From NCBI GenBank assembly GCA_046351595.1, contig JAXLYE010000004.1, forward strand, positions 62,001 to 126,000: DNA of 64,000 nt, in the 5' to 3' direction. The notes below the pieces were generated by a model. That model was not told where the DNA came from and did not search any database. It saw only the letters and a list, made by a program, of their open reading frames with translations. The position numbers were made by a program, and so were the translations under genes. This DNA comes from JAXLYE01 sp046351595 (GTDB taxonomy: Bacteria > Myxococcota_A > Polyangia > Palsa-1104 > JAEUJZ01). Positions 16,414 through 25,800 of the stretch are shown one piece after another (the stretch's first letter is position 1; each line of letters starts with the position of its first letter).

Positions 16414-16741
16414 GTCCGCTCACATGTTGAACAAGCCAACACATCGGCCAGAACCTTTTGTCTTGTCAACAGGAGAGCGGCGCTCGGGCCGTCGCGAGCG
16501 GACGTCCGTGCGCGGCCCGCGGTAGGGGCGCAGCGCGCAGCGTCTGCTCACGCGCAAGGTCTGCTCGCGCCCGCACGCCGCGATCCTGGGCGACGTCGGC
16601 GGCTCGGTGTTCCAGACCTCGCCGACGCGGACCTACGGCCGCTCGCCGTGCTCGAGCAGGTTCGTGGTCGAGGCGACCCGCACCGCGGGCAAGCCCAACC
16701 TGCTGGCCAGCTCTGAACAAGCCGACGCTGCGGCCCTGCGG
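16414..16741. other. intergenic region upstream of the LysR gene
   Basis: It holds the promoter region of the LysR gene. From about 16524 to 16700 on the plus strand a frame reads rather like the middle of a secreted protein (KVCSRPHAAILGDVGGSVFQ), but it has no start and runs antisense into the desaturase gene, so it is not called as a gene. Confidence 0.4.
16425..16441. promoter_or_regulatory. candidate LysR-type binding dyad
   Basis: TGTTG-N7-CAACA lies 12-28 bp upstream of the LysR start on the same transcript side and contains a T-N11-A core. LysR proteins commonly repress themselves at such sites. The arms are only five bases, so this is tentative. Confidence 0.35.
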
Positions 16742-17905
16742 TCACCTCGGCCCGAGCACGGTTCCCGAGGCAGGGCCCGGCGTCTCGCGGCTCAGGCGGA
16801 AGAGGTGCCGGAACACCTTGGCCAGCGTGCGCGGCCACGTGTCGATCTTGTACGGGACTCCGTGGGCCTCGCAGATGGCACGGACCTCGGGCGCGATCTG
16901 GCGCAGCCGCTTCGGCGGGAAGGTCGGGAACAGGTGGTGCTCGATCTGGTGGTCCAGGGCGCCGCACAGGATCGACAGGGGGCGAGGCACCTGGAAGTTC
17001 TGCGACGCCTCGACCTGCATGGCGTACCACTGACCGCGGCCACGCGGGCGCGTATTCTCGGGCCAGCTCGCGACTTCGTTGCCCGTGTGCCCGCAGTAGA
17101 TCGTCGCGGCGCTGTACGCGGCGGTCAGGGTCTCGGCGAGAAAGTTGGCCAGCAGCACCTTCGGCCACTGCGTCCAGGCGAGCAGCGGGAAGAGCACGAA
17201 CTCCTTGCCATAGTAGGGCAGGTACTTGCTCAGCGCCTTCTTCCAGACTGCGCGGCGGGTCTGCTTGCTGCGATCGGGGAGGAAGTCCATTCCGTTCGCG
17301 CGGCCGTTCCCCAGGTACAGATCCACCAGGCCCGTGACGTGCGCGTTCATCCAGAAGCCAAAGGCCGGGAAGAGCAGCAGCAGCGTCAGCGGGACCTGGA
17401 TGGCGTGGTGCTTCTGGTACGGCGTGTACTGCGTCAGGCGTACCGTGCCGAAGTGGATGTCGCCGTCGAGGCCCGTGATGTTGGTGGCGCCGTGGTGCCG
17501 CACGTTGTGCGCGTACTTCCAGCTGGCCTCGTGGATGGGGGCTGGCCATCGGTAGCGGTCCGAGTGCAGGTCCTGCGCATCGGGCATCCCGTCGTAGGTG
17601 CCATGGAGCACGGTGTGCCCGATCTCGATGACGGAGATCTGCTTGGCGATCCACAGCACCACGACGCCCAGGCTGAAGAGGACGGGCTCGAAGCAGAAGT
17701 GGATCATCAGCCGGCCGGCGGCCTCGGTGACCAGCGCGATCCGTCGCAGGCGCCGCATGTCGCGGACATCTTCGGCGCCGATCTGCTCCTGGACGCGCCT
17801 CTTCAGGTCGTTCAGGGCCAGGGCGAAGCTGGCGAGCGTCTCGGGGGTATAGACGGTCGGCGGTGGAGGGACAGGGTGCTGCGGCACGGCGGCTGGTGTC
17901 TGCAT
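16742..17905 (-). CDS. membrane fatty acid desaturase
   Basis: Di-iron integral-membrane desaturase/hydroxylase of 387 residues. The three histidine boxes are visible: HTVLH, HNVRHH and QIEHH (in DHQIEHHLFPTFPP). Hydrophobic pairs near 105-125 and 190-220 should span the membrane. The N-terminus is Pro-rich and soluble. QIEHHLFP is typical of acyl-lipid desaturases, though the position of desaturation cannot be read from sequence. GAGAGG before ATG 17905 supports the start. The neighbours do not form an obvious lipid pathway, so it appears monocistronic. Confidence 0.93.
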   Translation of the reverse strand: MQTPAAVPQHPVPPPPTVYTPETLASFALALNDLKRRVQEQIGAEDVRDMRRLRRIALVTEAAGRLMIHFCFEPVLFSLGVVVLWIAKQISVIEIGHTVLHGTYDGMPDAQDLHSDRYRWPAPIHEASWKYAHNVRHHGATNITGLDGDIHFGTVRLTQYTPYQKHHAIQVPLTLLLLFPAFGFWMNAHVTGLVDLYLGNGRANGMDFLPDRSKQTRRAVWKKALSKYLPYYGKEFVLFPLLAWTQWPKVLLANFLAETLTAAYSAATIYCGHTGNEVASWPENTRPRGRGQWYAMQVEASQNFQVPRPLSILCGALDHQIEHHLFPTFPPKRLRQIAPEVRAICEAHGVPYKIDTWPRTLAKVFRHLFRLSRETPGPASGTVLGPR

Positions 17906-18022
17906 GAACCTCTCGCTCGGACGGGCAGTGGCGGCAGGCGACGCCGCAGCCTACCGCGCTTTGGGAGCCCGCAGGCAGGAGAAAGCCCTCTCTCCCGCTC
18001 GCTCCTCGTGCCCCGTCGAGGA

Positions 18023-18097
18023 GCGGCGCAAGCGCGGGCTGATTGACAGCTACCTGTATGCCCTGGGCCGGCTGGCAAAACCGCGGCGCAAGCGCGG
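18023..18097. repeat. paired GCGGCGCAAGCGCGG direct repeats
   Basis: The identical 15-mer is at 18023-18037 and 18083-18097, starts exactly 60 bp apart. The second copy is preceded by CC, so CCGCG...CGCGG can form a small hairpin, as in REP-type intergenic elements. A related CGCGGCTTAATTC segment follows further right. Confidence 0.55.
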
Positions 18098-18513
18098 CTC
18101 AAGCCACAGCTCCAGAGTCTGCTCGTGTGCCGCTTCGAGGCGGACCTCGCGACAGCGCGGCTTAATTCGACCTGGCGTCCCCCTCCGGACACCCCGCTCG
18201 CCGTCGCGCCGCGGTTAATTCAGCCCTCCTGATCCGGCCCATCCGCCGCAATTGCCTGGCGGAGCCAGGACATACAGATCGTGCAGGGCAGGATGATTTC
18301 GGGAGGACCTCAGCACCCCGTACTGTCCTGCTTATGGCGGCCGGCTTCTCCGTCGCGCGGGTGCGCCGCCAAGCGCCCGCCTCCTCCGCGCGGGAGCCGC
18401 GAGATTCCGTGCCGTCCCCGCGCGGCTCTGGGTCTGTTCGGTAAAGGCGGTCACCTCTCCGTAACGAGCTCCTCCCGAAGCGCGATTCCCTTGCGCGGGG
18501 TCACGTATCGCTC

Positions 18514-18554
18514 CGGCTCCGGCCGAGCCGTCCGTCGGTGCGAGGCCGGAGCCG
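18514..18554. repeat. 11-bp inverted repeat upstream of the protease
   Basis: CGGCTCCGGCC at 18514-18524 and its exact complement at 18544-18554 flank a 19-base loop, about 145 bp before the protease ATG. It could be a leader structure or an operator. No U-run follows. Confidence 0.5.
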
Positions 18555-18699
18555 TGCGGCCTCGGGCCTCGCTGTGTGTGCGTAGCAGGGGCGTGGCATA
18601 GGGCTTGCGCTTACGCCTGCAACCACGGTCCGCGTGAGCTCCGGGAGTCCGAGCCGTCTCGGGCTCCGTCGTGGATTGGCTTCCAGACAAAGGTGCACG

Positions 18700-21258
18700 A
18701 TGCCTCCTCAACCACGTCCCGCCCCGCTCGAACCGCACGTGGCGCGAAAGCTCGACAGCGGGCTGCGCCGCCTCCTCACCCTGCCGGAGCCCGAGCTCCA
18801 CGGCGCGGTCGAGGCCGAGACCACCCGGCTCGCGCACGCGCGCCGGATCGTCGCGGCCATCCCGACCGCCGCGGCGGAGCTGGGCACCGCGGCCCGCCGG
18901 GCGCTAGTCGCGCGCCTCCTGCCGCACCCGATCTGGGGGCTCGTCACGATCTCGCCGGGCCGGCTGCGGCCGCTGCGGATCCGCGCCATCACCCACTTCG
19001 CCGGCAACCGCCAGGATCTGCTCGGCCTGGGCCTGACGGTACACAGCCAGGCCCACGACATCTTCACGATCGAAGGGACTCCGGACGAGCTGCGCCTGCT
19101 GGCGAGTCAGCCGGCGACCGCCGTGGTCCGCCTGCCGCGCTTCCTCCTGCCCGAGGTCGAGCAGGCCTCGGCGCAGGCCGGGATCGCGGACGTGCACCAG
19201 CCGCGCCCCGCCAACCCGACGGGCTACCAGGGACAGGGGATCCTCATCGGGCTGATCGACAGCCCCCTCGAGGTGCGCCACCCCGCATTCCGCGAGGCGG
19301 TCAATCCGCACAACACCCGCGTGCTGTACTACTGGGTGCAGGATCCCGACAGCGCGACCGCGCCCGGACAGACCCCGCAGGGAGTCAACGCCACGGCGTT
19401 CAATGGCCTGAACTACGGGCGGCTGTATACGCAGGCGGACATCAACGCCGCGCTGGGCAACGCGGCCGGTACCTACGGCGGCGGGAACAGCCAGATCTCG
19501 AAGGCACCGGATCCGCTGGACAGCGAGCACGGCACGCACACGGCCGGCATCGCCGGCGGCAGCGGCCACGACGCCAGCTACGTCGTCGGTCCGCACGTCG
19601 GCGCGGCGCCGCAGGCGACCTTGATCCATGTCTGCAACACCGTGAACTGGGCCAACCTGGCCAACGGCACGTTCGAGGATCGGCTGATCGACGCCATCGA
19701 CTTCATCTTCCGCGCCGCCACCCTGCACAACCTGCGCGCCGTCGTCAGCGTCAGCCAGGGCACGAGCCTGGGTCCGCACGACGGCAGCTCGCTGTTCGAT
19801 CAGAACCGCGACAACCTGCTCAACTCGTTCGAGAACCGCTCGATCGTGTGGTCCGCGGGCAACGACAACAACGACAACGGGTTCACGCGCGGCACCGTCG
19901 CAGCGACGGCAACCGCGAGCTTCACGTTCGCCTCCACCGTCCCGGTCGCGGGCGGCGCGAACACCTTCCTCGACGTCTGGTACAGCGGGCCCGAGCTCGA
20001 CGTCGAGCTGCGCCGCGGCGCCGCGACCTCGGGCTGGATCACCGCCGGCAACGAGCTCCACGGCAGCGTCGCCAGCAACCCCGTCGACATCGACCGCGAT
20101 CCGGAGCCGAGCAGCGGCTTCCGCGGCCTGCGCTTCTTTGTCCAGTCGACCGACTCCAGCCAGGTCTTTACCGTCAACCTCCGCAACCCGCACGGCAGCG
20201 CCGCCGTCAGCTACTGGGCCTGGACCGGCATCCAGGGGCAGCACGGCAGCGTCAGCGGCCCGGTCCACGACGAGCTCACGATCTCGGACACCGCCTGCGG
20301 GCGCTCGATCCTCACGATCGGTGCCAGCGCCAAGGTCGTGCCCCCGAACCTGGCCTCGCCCGAGCCCATCTCCGACTACAGCGGCGCCGGCCCGACGCTG
20401 GACGGGCGCATCAAGCCCGAGCTAGTGGCCGTCGGCGGCACCGCGGCCAGCGAGATCCAGTCGGCCAACTCCCGCGTCCTCGGCGGCTATGTCGGCATGC
20501 GCGGCACCAGCATGGCGACACCGCTGGTGGCCGGGCTCGTCGCGCTGCTGATGCAGGAGCGCCAGCTCGCCGGCAGCCCGATCGATCAGGACACGATCAA
20601 GGGCCTGCTGGTGCAGTACGCCGACCGCCTGAACCTGCACCTCTCGCCCGACGAACCCGGCTACGTCGCGACGGAGCGCAACCTGTTCGGCTACGGCCGC
20701 GTGCGCGCCATCGGGCCCATCGATCACCACCTGCCGCCGCAGGATGTCGACGTCTGGGTGAAGACCGCGCCCGACGACTTCGGCCAGCAGCCGTTTCCCG
20801 GAGACGTGTACTGGGCCGCTCCCGAGATCCGCATCTGCCCGCAGGGTAGCAGCGTCGAGACCAACGAGCTGCACTTTGGCCAGGTCTATGACGTGACGGT
20901 GATCGTGCGCAACCGCGGCGACAACCCGGCCGTGGGCACCGAGGTCTGGCTCAAGTACACGCGCCCCTTCGCGGCGCCCAACAGCTGGGCCGCGGCGCAG
21001 GACACCAACAACGTCGCGCTCCACACAACGATCGACGTGCCGGCGCTCGGACACGCCGAGGCGCACTTCGTCTGGCGGCCCGACAGCGGTGAGATCCCGC
21101 CTCCCCATCCGGACGCGCACTTCTGCGTGCTGGCCGAGGTCAGCCACGTGAGCGACGTGCTCGCGTACCCGGCCCCGACCGACAGCGGCGGCAGCGCCTG
21201 GGAGAGCAACATCAAGGGCACCAACAACATCGCCCTCCGCAACGTGAGCATTCAATAG
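18700..21258 (+). CDS. S8-family subtilisin-like serine peptidase
   Basis: Protease of 852 residues. The ATG at 18700 follows AAAGG and gives MPPQPRPAP; the upstream ATG at 18634 lacks a ribosome site. Catalytic triad: Asp187 in IGLIDSPLE, His277 in EHGTHTAG and Ser604 in GTSMATPLVAG. A beta-rich insertion (about 390-540) lies between His and Ser, as in large S8 enzymes. After the catalytic domain comes a CARDB-like/Ig-type region (about 700-850, VYDVTVIVRNRGDNPAVGTE). No classical signal peptide is evident, so its export route is unclear. A stop-to-start gap of nine bases links it to the next gene. Confidence 0.92.
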   Translation: MPPQPRPAPLEPHVARKLDSGLRRLLTLPEPELHGAVEAETTRLAHARRIVAAIPTAAAELGTAARRALVARLLPHPIWGLVTISPGRLRPLRIRAITHFAGNRQDLLGLGLTVHSQAHDIFTIEGTPDELRLLASQPATAVVRLPRFLLPEVEQASAQAGIADVHQPRPANPTGYQGQGILIGLIDSPLEVRHPAFREAVNPHNTRVLYYWVQDPDSATAPGQTPQGVNATAFNGLNYGRLYTQADINAALGNAAGTYGGGNSQISKAPDPLDSEHGTHTAGIAGGSGHDASYVVGPHVGAAPQATLIHVCNTVNWANLANGTFEDRLIDAIDFIFRAATLHNLRAVVSVSQGTSLGPHDGSSLFDQNRDNLLNSFENRSIVWSAGNDNNDNGFTRGTVAATATASFTFASTVPVAGGANTFLDVWYSGPELDVELRRGAATSGWITAGNELHGSVASNPVDIDRDPEPSSGFRGLRFFVQSTDSSQVFTVNLRNPHGSAAVSYWAWTGIQGQHGSVSGPVHDELTISDTACGRSILTIGASAKVVPPNLASPEPISDYSGAGPTLDGRIKPELVAVGGTAASEIQSANSRVLGGYVGMRGTSMATPLVAGLVALLMQERQLAGSPIDQDTIKGLLVQYADRLNLHLSPDEPGYVATERNLFGYGRVRAIGPIDHHLPPQDVDVWVKTAPDDFGQQPFPGDVYWAAPEIRICPQGSSVETNELHFGQVYDVTVIVRNRGDNPAVGTEVWLKYTRPFAAPNSWAAAQDTNNVALHTTIDVPALGHAEAHFVWRPDSGEIPPPHPDAHFCVLAEVSHVSDVLAYPAPTDSGGSAWESNIKGTNNIALRNVSIQ

Positions 21259-21267
21259 GAGACCGCC

Positions 21268-22473
21268 ATGGCAACCCCGATCACGTGGAGAGGCGGACAG
21301 ACCTTCCGGGTCGCAGGCACCGATCTGCACGAAGACACGCTCCGCATCCGCTGCAGCGACAAGAAGAGGGAGAGCGTGCTGCGCCTGCGGCTCCCAACGC
21401 TGTGCATCACCTATGCGGACATGAAGTTCATCAACGCCATCGGCGGCAGGCAGCTGCGCTGGCCGGACTCCCAGGTGTACGGACCGAAGTACTTTGATCC
21501 GCCGATCGAGATCAAGGGACAGGCCGAGGTCGAGCGCCTGACCTGGATCCGCGGCGCGCACCGCGTGGTGATCGGTCCCAAGCAGACCGAGATCGAGTGG
21601 CTGGCGCTGCGCGGGCTGGTGATCCCACGGCTGCACATCAGCCGGAAGGAGCCAATCGAGGCGCTGCTGCACGTCGACAGCGCGGTGATCGACGTCGGGC
21701 AGCAGCTGCAGATCGACATCGCGCAGTACGCCAACGGCCGTCCCATCGGCGGCGTGCAGGTCGTCAAGCGCCACCCGGACTGGCGCGAGCCGCCGGCGGA
21801 GCGGCCGAGGTATCGGCTCTGGGTGCGCGTGGTGGACGCGGTCAGCCGCCGGCCGCTGCGCGAGGCGAAGGTCGCGCTGTTCCGCTGGAAGGGCCCGCTC
21901 CCTCCGGCGAGCGGCGGTGGCTTCACGCGGCTCGAGGAGCCCTACACGGACGGCAGCGGCTCGGTCGTGCGCGACCCGCGGCCCGCGGACGAATCGCTGG
22001 AAGCCGTGACGCTGGCCAAGCCGGGCTGGCGCGCGACCGCGCGGGTCTTTCGCGCGATGCCCAACGAGCCCGTGAGCGTGCTGCTGAGCGCGACGCAGCT
22101 CAAGGCCACTAAGTACCCCGTGCCGGTGCCGGGCGCCAGCCGCACGATCTACGCGGCCGCCTACAACCTGGACCCCGGCGACACGCTGGAGCAGCTGGCA
22201 GCGGCCTTCCGCTACAAGGACGTCGCGGAGCTTTCGGCGATGAACGGCGTCGCGGTCGGCGCGCTCGGCGGGCTGATCCCCCTGCCCGGCTGGTACTTCG
22301 TGCACGCGCAGGCCGGAGACACGCTGGAGCACCTCGCCAAGGAGTTCAACCTGAGCGGGCGGTGGCCGCGCACGACGGGCCGCCACCACCGCCCCGAGCC
22401 CTCGACGCTGATCGAGCACGAGATCGTCGCGATCCCGGCGCCGGACTTCGCGGCCGGACGGACTCCGGGCTGA
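21268..22473 (+). CDS. LysM-like protein paired with the S8 peptidase
   Basis: Protein of 401 residues with AGGAG before ATG 21268. The first 165 residues are beta-rich and unrecognised. A carboxypeptidase-regulatory or Cna-B-like segment follows (about 190-275; VVDAVSRRPLREAKVALFRW). Two LysM-like units come last: YNLDPGDTLEQLAAAFRY with LSAMNG, and VHAQAGDTLEHLAKEFNLSG. LysM domains bind peptidoglycan or chitin. No signal peptide is seen, just as in the upstream peptidase. The operon arrangement suggests a peptidase plus a cell-wall-binding or scaffold partner; this is inference. Confidence 0.75.
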   Translation: MATPITWRGGQTFRVAGTDLHEDTLRIRCSDKKRESVLRLRLPTLCITYADMKFINAIGGRQLRWPDSQVYGPKYFDPPIEIKGQAEVERLTWIRGAHRVVIGPKQTEIEWLALRGLVIPRLHISRKEPIEALLHVDSAVIDVGQQLQIDIAQYANGRPIGGVQVVKRHPDWREPPAERPRYRLWVRVVDAVSRRPLREAKVALFRWKGPLPPASGGGFTRLEEPYTDGSGSVVRDPRPADESLEAVTLAKPGWRATARVFRAMPNEPVSVLLSATQLKATKYPVPVPGASRTIYAAAYNLDPGDTLEQLAAAFRYKDVAELSAMNGVAVGALGGLIPLPGWYFVHAQAGDTLEHLAKEFNLSGRWPRTTGRHHRPEPSTLIEHEIVAIPAPDFAAGRTPG

Positions 22474-22819
22474 GCGCCAAGAGCGCACGCCTCCCGCTGC
22501 CGCCCGTAGTGCCCTGCCATCCCAGTACCTCCCACGCGCACGCAGAGCACGCGCGTGTCCGTTGTCACGCGCCCTCACTCCCCCGCGCCTGTACGCGGAG
22601 TCCAACTATCCATTCCTGAATGGGAACTCCCAGAAGGGACGGCCTCCGTCTCGCAGGAGTGCGACCCGATGCAGTGAGAGAATGCGCTGAAACGATGCAG
22701 TGAAACGACGCGCTGAAAAATTCAGGAATAAAAAGTCGAGTCTGCGACGACGACGGGCCGCTCGCTAGACTGTCTCGGATCCGTGTGATACGCGTATGAG
22801 AGGGGGAGTGGAGTTTTAG
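22474..22819. other. intergenic region ahead of the CotH gene
   Basis: No gene is seen. The right half contains a 10-bp inverted repeat enclosing two 26-bp tandem repeats (separate entry), followed by an A-rich stretch and the ribosome site GTGGAG six bases before ATG 22820. Confidence 0.5.
22612..22729. promoter_or_regulatory. inverted repeats enclosing two 26-bp tandem repeats
   Basis: ATTCCTGAAT (22612-22621) and its exact reverse complement ATTCAGGAAT (22720-22729) bracket two abutting 26-bp units at 22667-22692 and 22693-22718. The units match at 22 of 26 positions and share CGATGCAGTGA and GCGCTGAAA. The block ends 90 bp before the CotH gene start and is a candidate multi-site operator. 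Confidence 0.55.
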
Positions 22820-25800
22820 ATGAAGTGGACGCTCCTGGTAGCTGCTTTCGGAGGGATCGGTCTTACCCTGGCGATCGCGTGCTCGAGCCCCAATGTAGGC
22901 TCCGGCGGCCTGGATGGGAGCGACCCCGGCGGCTCCGTCAACAAGGACGTCGTCATCAACGAAGTCGTGCACGCCGCGTCCGAGCGGCAGCTGCGCTGGC
23001 CGACGGCGACGACACCAAAGCTCGGCACCGGCCCGGCGTTCTACGAGGTGGACTTCGACGACAGCCCGACCAAGGGCTGGCAGAGCGGGCCCGGACCGTT
23101 CGGTTTTGGCACGACGACCCCGGCTGCTCCGGCGTTTGGCACGAACACCCAGACGCAGATGCAGAACCTCACTCCGTCGCTGTATCTGAGGAAGACGTTT
23201 ACCGTCAGCGCAGGCGACGCCGCGAAGACGGACCCGCTGCAGCTTACAACCAGCTACAACGACGGATTCATCGTCTATGTAAACGGTGTGGAGCTCGCCC
23301 GCCGCTGGGCCGGCCCCGCGGGGCAGTTCCAGTATCACGATCAGCCCGCGTACGATCCGGATCTGAACTCGACCGCGCAGGACGTGACCCTCAACACCGA
23401 GACCGTGAACCTCGGCGCGGCGAATACGCTCCTCCGCCAGGGGACCAATGTCATCGCCGTTCACGCGCTGAACCTCGCCTCCACCAATGCGAACTTCGTC
23501 TTCGGCGGCAGCCTCGGAATCGGCGGCGCCTCCCCCGTGACGCTGGTGGGCGCGACCGACAGCTGGCAGTACTTCCCGGGTGTCGTTGAGCCGGCGGGCG
23601 GGCTCTATGATCCGGCGCTGCTGTTCAGCGGACGGCTCGCGGTGCCGTGGGCCAAGGCGGCCTACGACGACACGGCCTGGACCGCCGGACCCGGGCCGCA
23701 CGGCCAGGGCATCGCGGGAATGGGAACGAACGTCACCGGCGTCGTCGGCAGCACGCCGTCGCTGTATACACGGATCGTCTTCAACGCCTCGGCGACCGAC
23801 GCCGCCGATGCCACCCCGCTGCAGCTGCTGGTCGACTATGACGACTCGTTCGTGGCCTACATAAACGGCGTGGAGGTCGCCCGGGCAAACCTCCAGCAGG
23901 CCAATACCTTCGTTCCCCGCACCGCGGTCGCGACGGCTGCGCGCAACTACGCAGGCACGCAGTCGACGTATGTCATCGATCTGGCAAAGAACCTGCTGGT
24001 CCCCGGCGCGAACGTGCTGGCGCTCCAGGCGCACAACGTCTCGATCGGCGACAGCGACATCGCGGTCAAGGCCGACCTTCGCATCGGCGCGGCCGGCACC
24101 CGCCTGGTGGCGAGCAACTCGCCGTCCTGGCGCTACATGGCCGGAACCGCCGAGCCCATCGTCGATCTGGACGGTGCCATCGAGGACAACCCGGACGCGC
24201 CGGATTCAGTGAATGACTGGGTGGAGCTCACCAACCGCGGAGCGGCTCCGGTTTCGCTGAACGGCTGGTCGCTGACGGACAGCTCGGGCAGCTCGCAGAA
24301 GTGGCAGTTCCCGGACGTCAGCATCCCGCCGGGCGGGTACCTGGTCGTGATCCTCGACGGCCAGGACCTCAAGACCCCGGGGACCAGCGGCTATCTGCAC
24401 GCGGACTTCTCGCTGGACGCAGACGGCGAGTATCTCGCGCTGCGTGATGCGGCGGGCGCCCTGGTGCAGGAGTTCTCCAAGCTGCCTCCGGGCTCGCCCT
24501 TCCACTCGTTCGGCCGGAACGCCGGCGGCAGCTATGTCTATTTCGATCGCGCCACGCCCGGCGCCGCGAACGCCGGTACCGAGTTCTCCGGGATCGTCGC
24601 GGCGCCCGTGCCTTCAAACCCCGGCGGCTTCTTCGGCGCAGCGACGACGGTCACGCTCACCAGCGCGACCCCCGGCGCGGCCGTGCGCTACACCGACACC
24701 GCCAATGCCGCCGGCCCGACCGACGGCTCGGAGCCCACCGAGACGACGGGCATCGCCTACAGCGGCACCATCAGCATCGGCAGCACCCGCGTCCTCCGGG
24801 CCGCGGCGTTTGCGCCGGGGATGATCCCCTCGCCCGTCGTCTCGTTCACCTACCTGGTCGGAGAGCCGGCGCCGCGACCGAGCCTCCCGGCGGTGTCGAT
24901 CATCGGCAACCAGCCACGCTCGCTGTACCGCCCCTACGGCAACATGGCGATCGTCAACAACATGAGCGCCAACTACCCCGCGGGACCGTGGTCGGCACTC
25001 GGTGACAAGCAGCAGTACAACAACGCCAACTACCGCGGCATCTGGGGCGAGCGGCCCGCGACCTGGCAGCACATCGCGGCCAACGGCGCGCCGCTGTTCA
25101 ACCTCGACATCGGCCTGCGCCTGGCCGGGAGCCCGTTCACCCGCCCGCGCTATGTCCTGACCGGACCAAACGGCGCGACTCCGAACACGACCGCCTGGAG
25201 CACGAGCAACGCGTTCGAGAAGCCCTCGATGAACTTCTACATGCGCGATGACCTGGGTGGGGATCCGCTGAAGTTCCCGGTCATCCCGAGCTCGCCTGTC
25301 ACCGTCCACAGCGACTTCCGCTTCCGCGGCGGCCACAACGATCTGAACCCGTTCATGATTGACGAGCTGGCACGGCGCCTCTTCGTCGACATGGGCAACA
25401 AGGGCAGCCTCGGCGTGAATACCACGCTGTACCTGAACGGAGCGTATAAAGGGATCTTCAATCTCGTCCAGCACGTGCGAAAGGAGTGGCTCCGGGAGGC
25501 GTTCAAGAGCGACCTCGATTGGGACGTGCTGCAGGTCGGTGTGCCCTCGGACGGCGACGGCATCGCCTATCAGGAGATGTTCACCTTCCTCCGCAGCAAC
25601 TCACAGAGCTCGCTCGCGAACTACGAGGGCATGCAGGCGCGCCTCGATATGACCTCGTTCGTCGACTATCTCATCCAGAACATCTACACCTGCACCGGAG
25701 ACTGGCCGCACAACAACTGGATCGCCGCGCGCGAGCGCTCCACGAGCGGAAAGTTCCGGTTCTTCACCTGGGACGCGGAAGGCTCGTTCGGCTCGTTTGG

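Larger units (their letters stand above)
17906..18699. other. long intergenic region with repeats
   Basis: There are 794 bp between divergent desaturase and protease genes. No convincing gene is present. It carries a pair of GCGGCGCAAGCGCGG repeats and a strong 11-bp stem-loop (separate entries). It presumably contains both promoters. Confidence 0.5.

Noticed and set aside
16524..16700. Fragment of a secreted protein on the plus strand (KVCSRPHAAILGDVGGSVFQ)
   Set aside because: It has no start codon and runs antisense into the desaturase gene. Coding character is suggestive but too short to support.
20422..22605. Minus-strand open frame of 727 codons
   Set aside because: It covers parts of both the subtilisin and the LysM-like gene and has no ribosome site or family signature.
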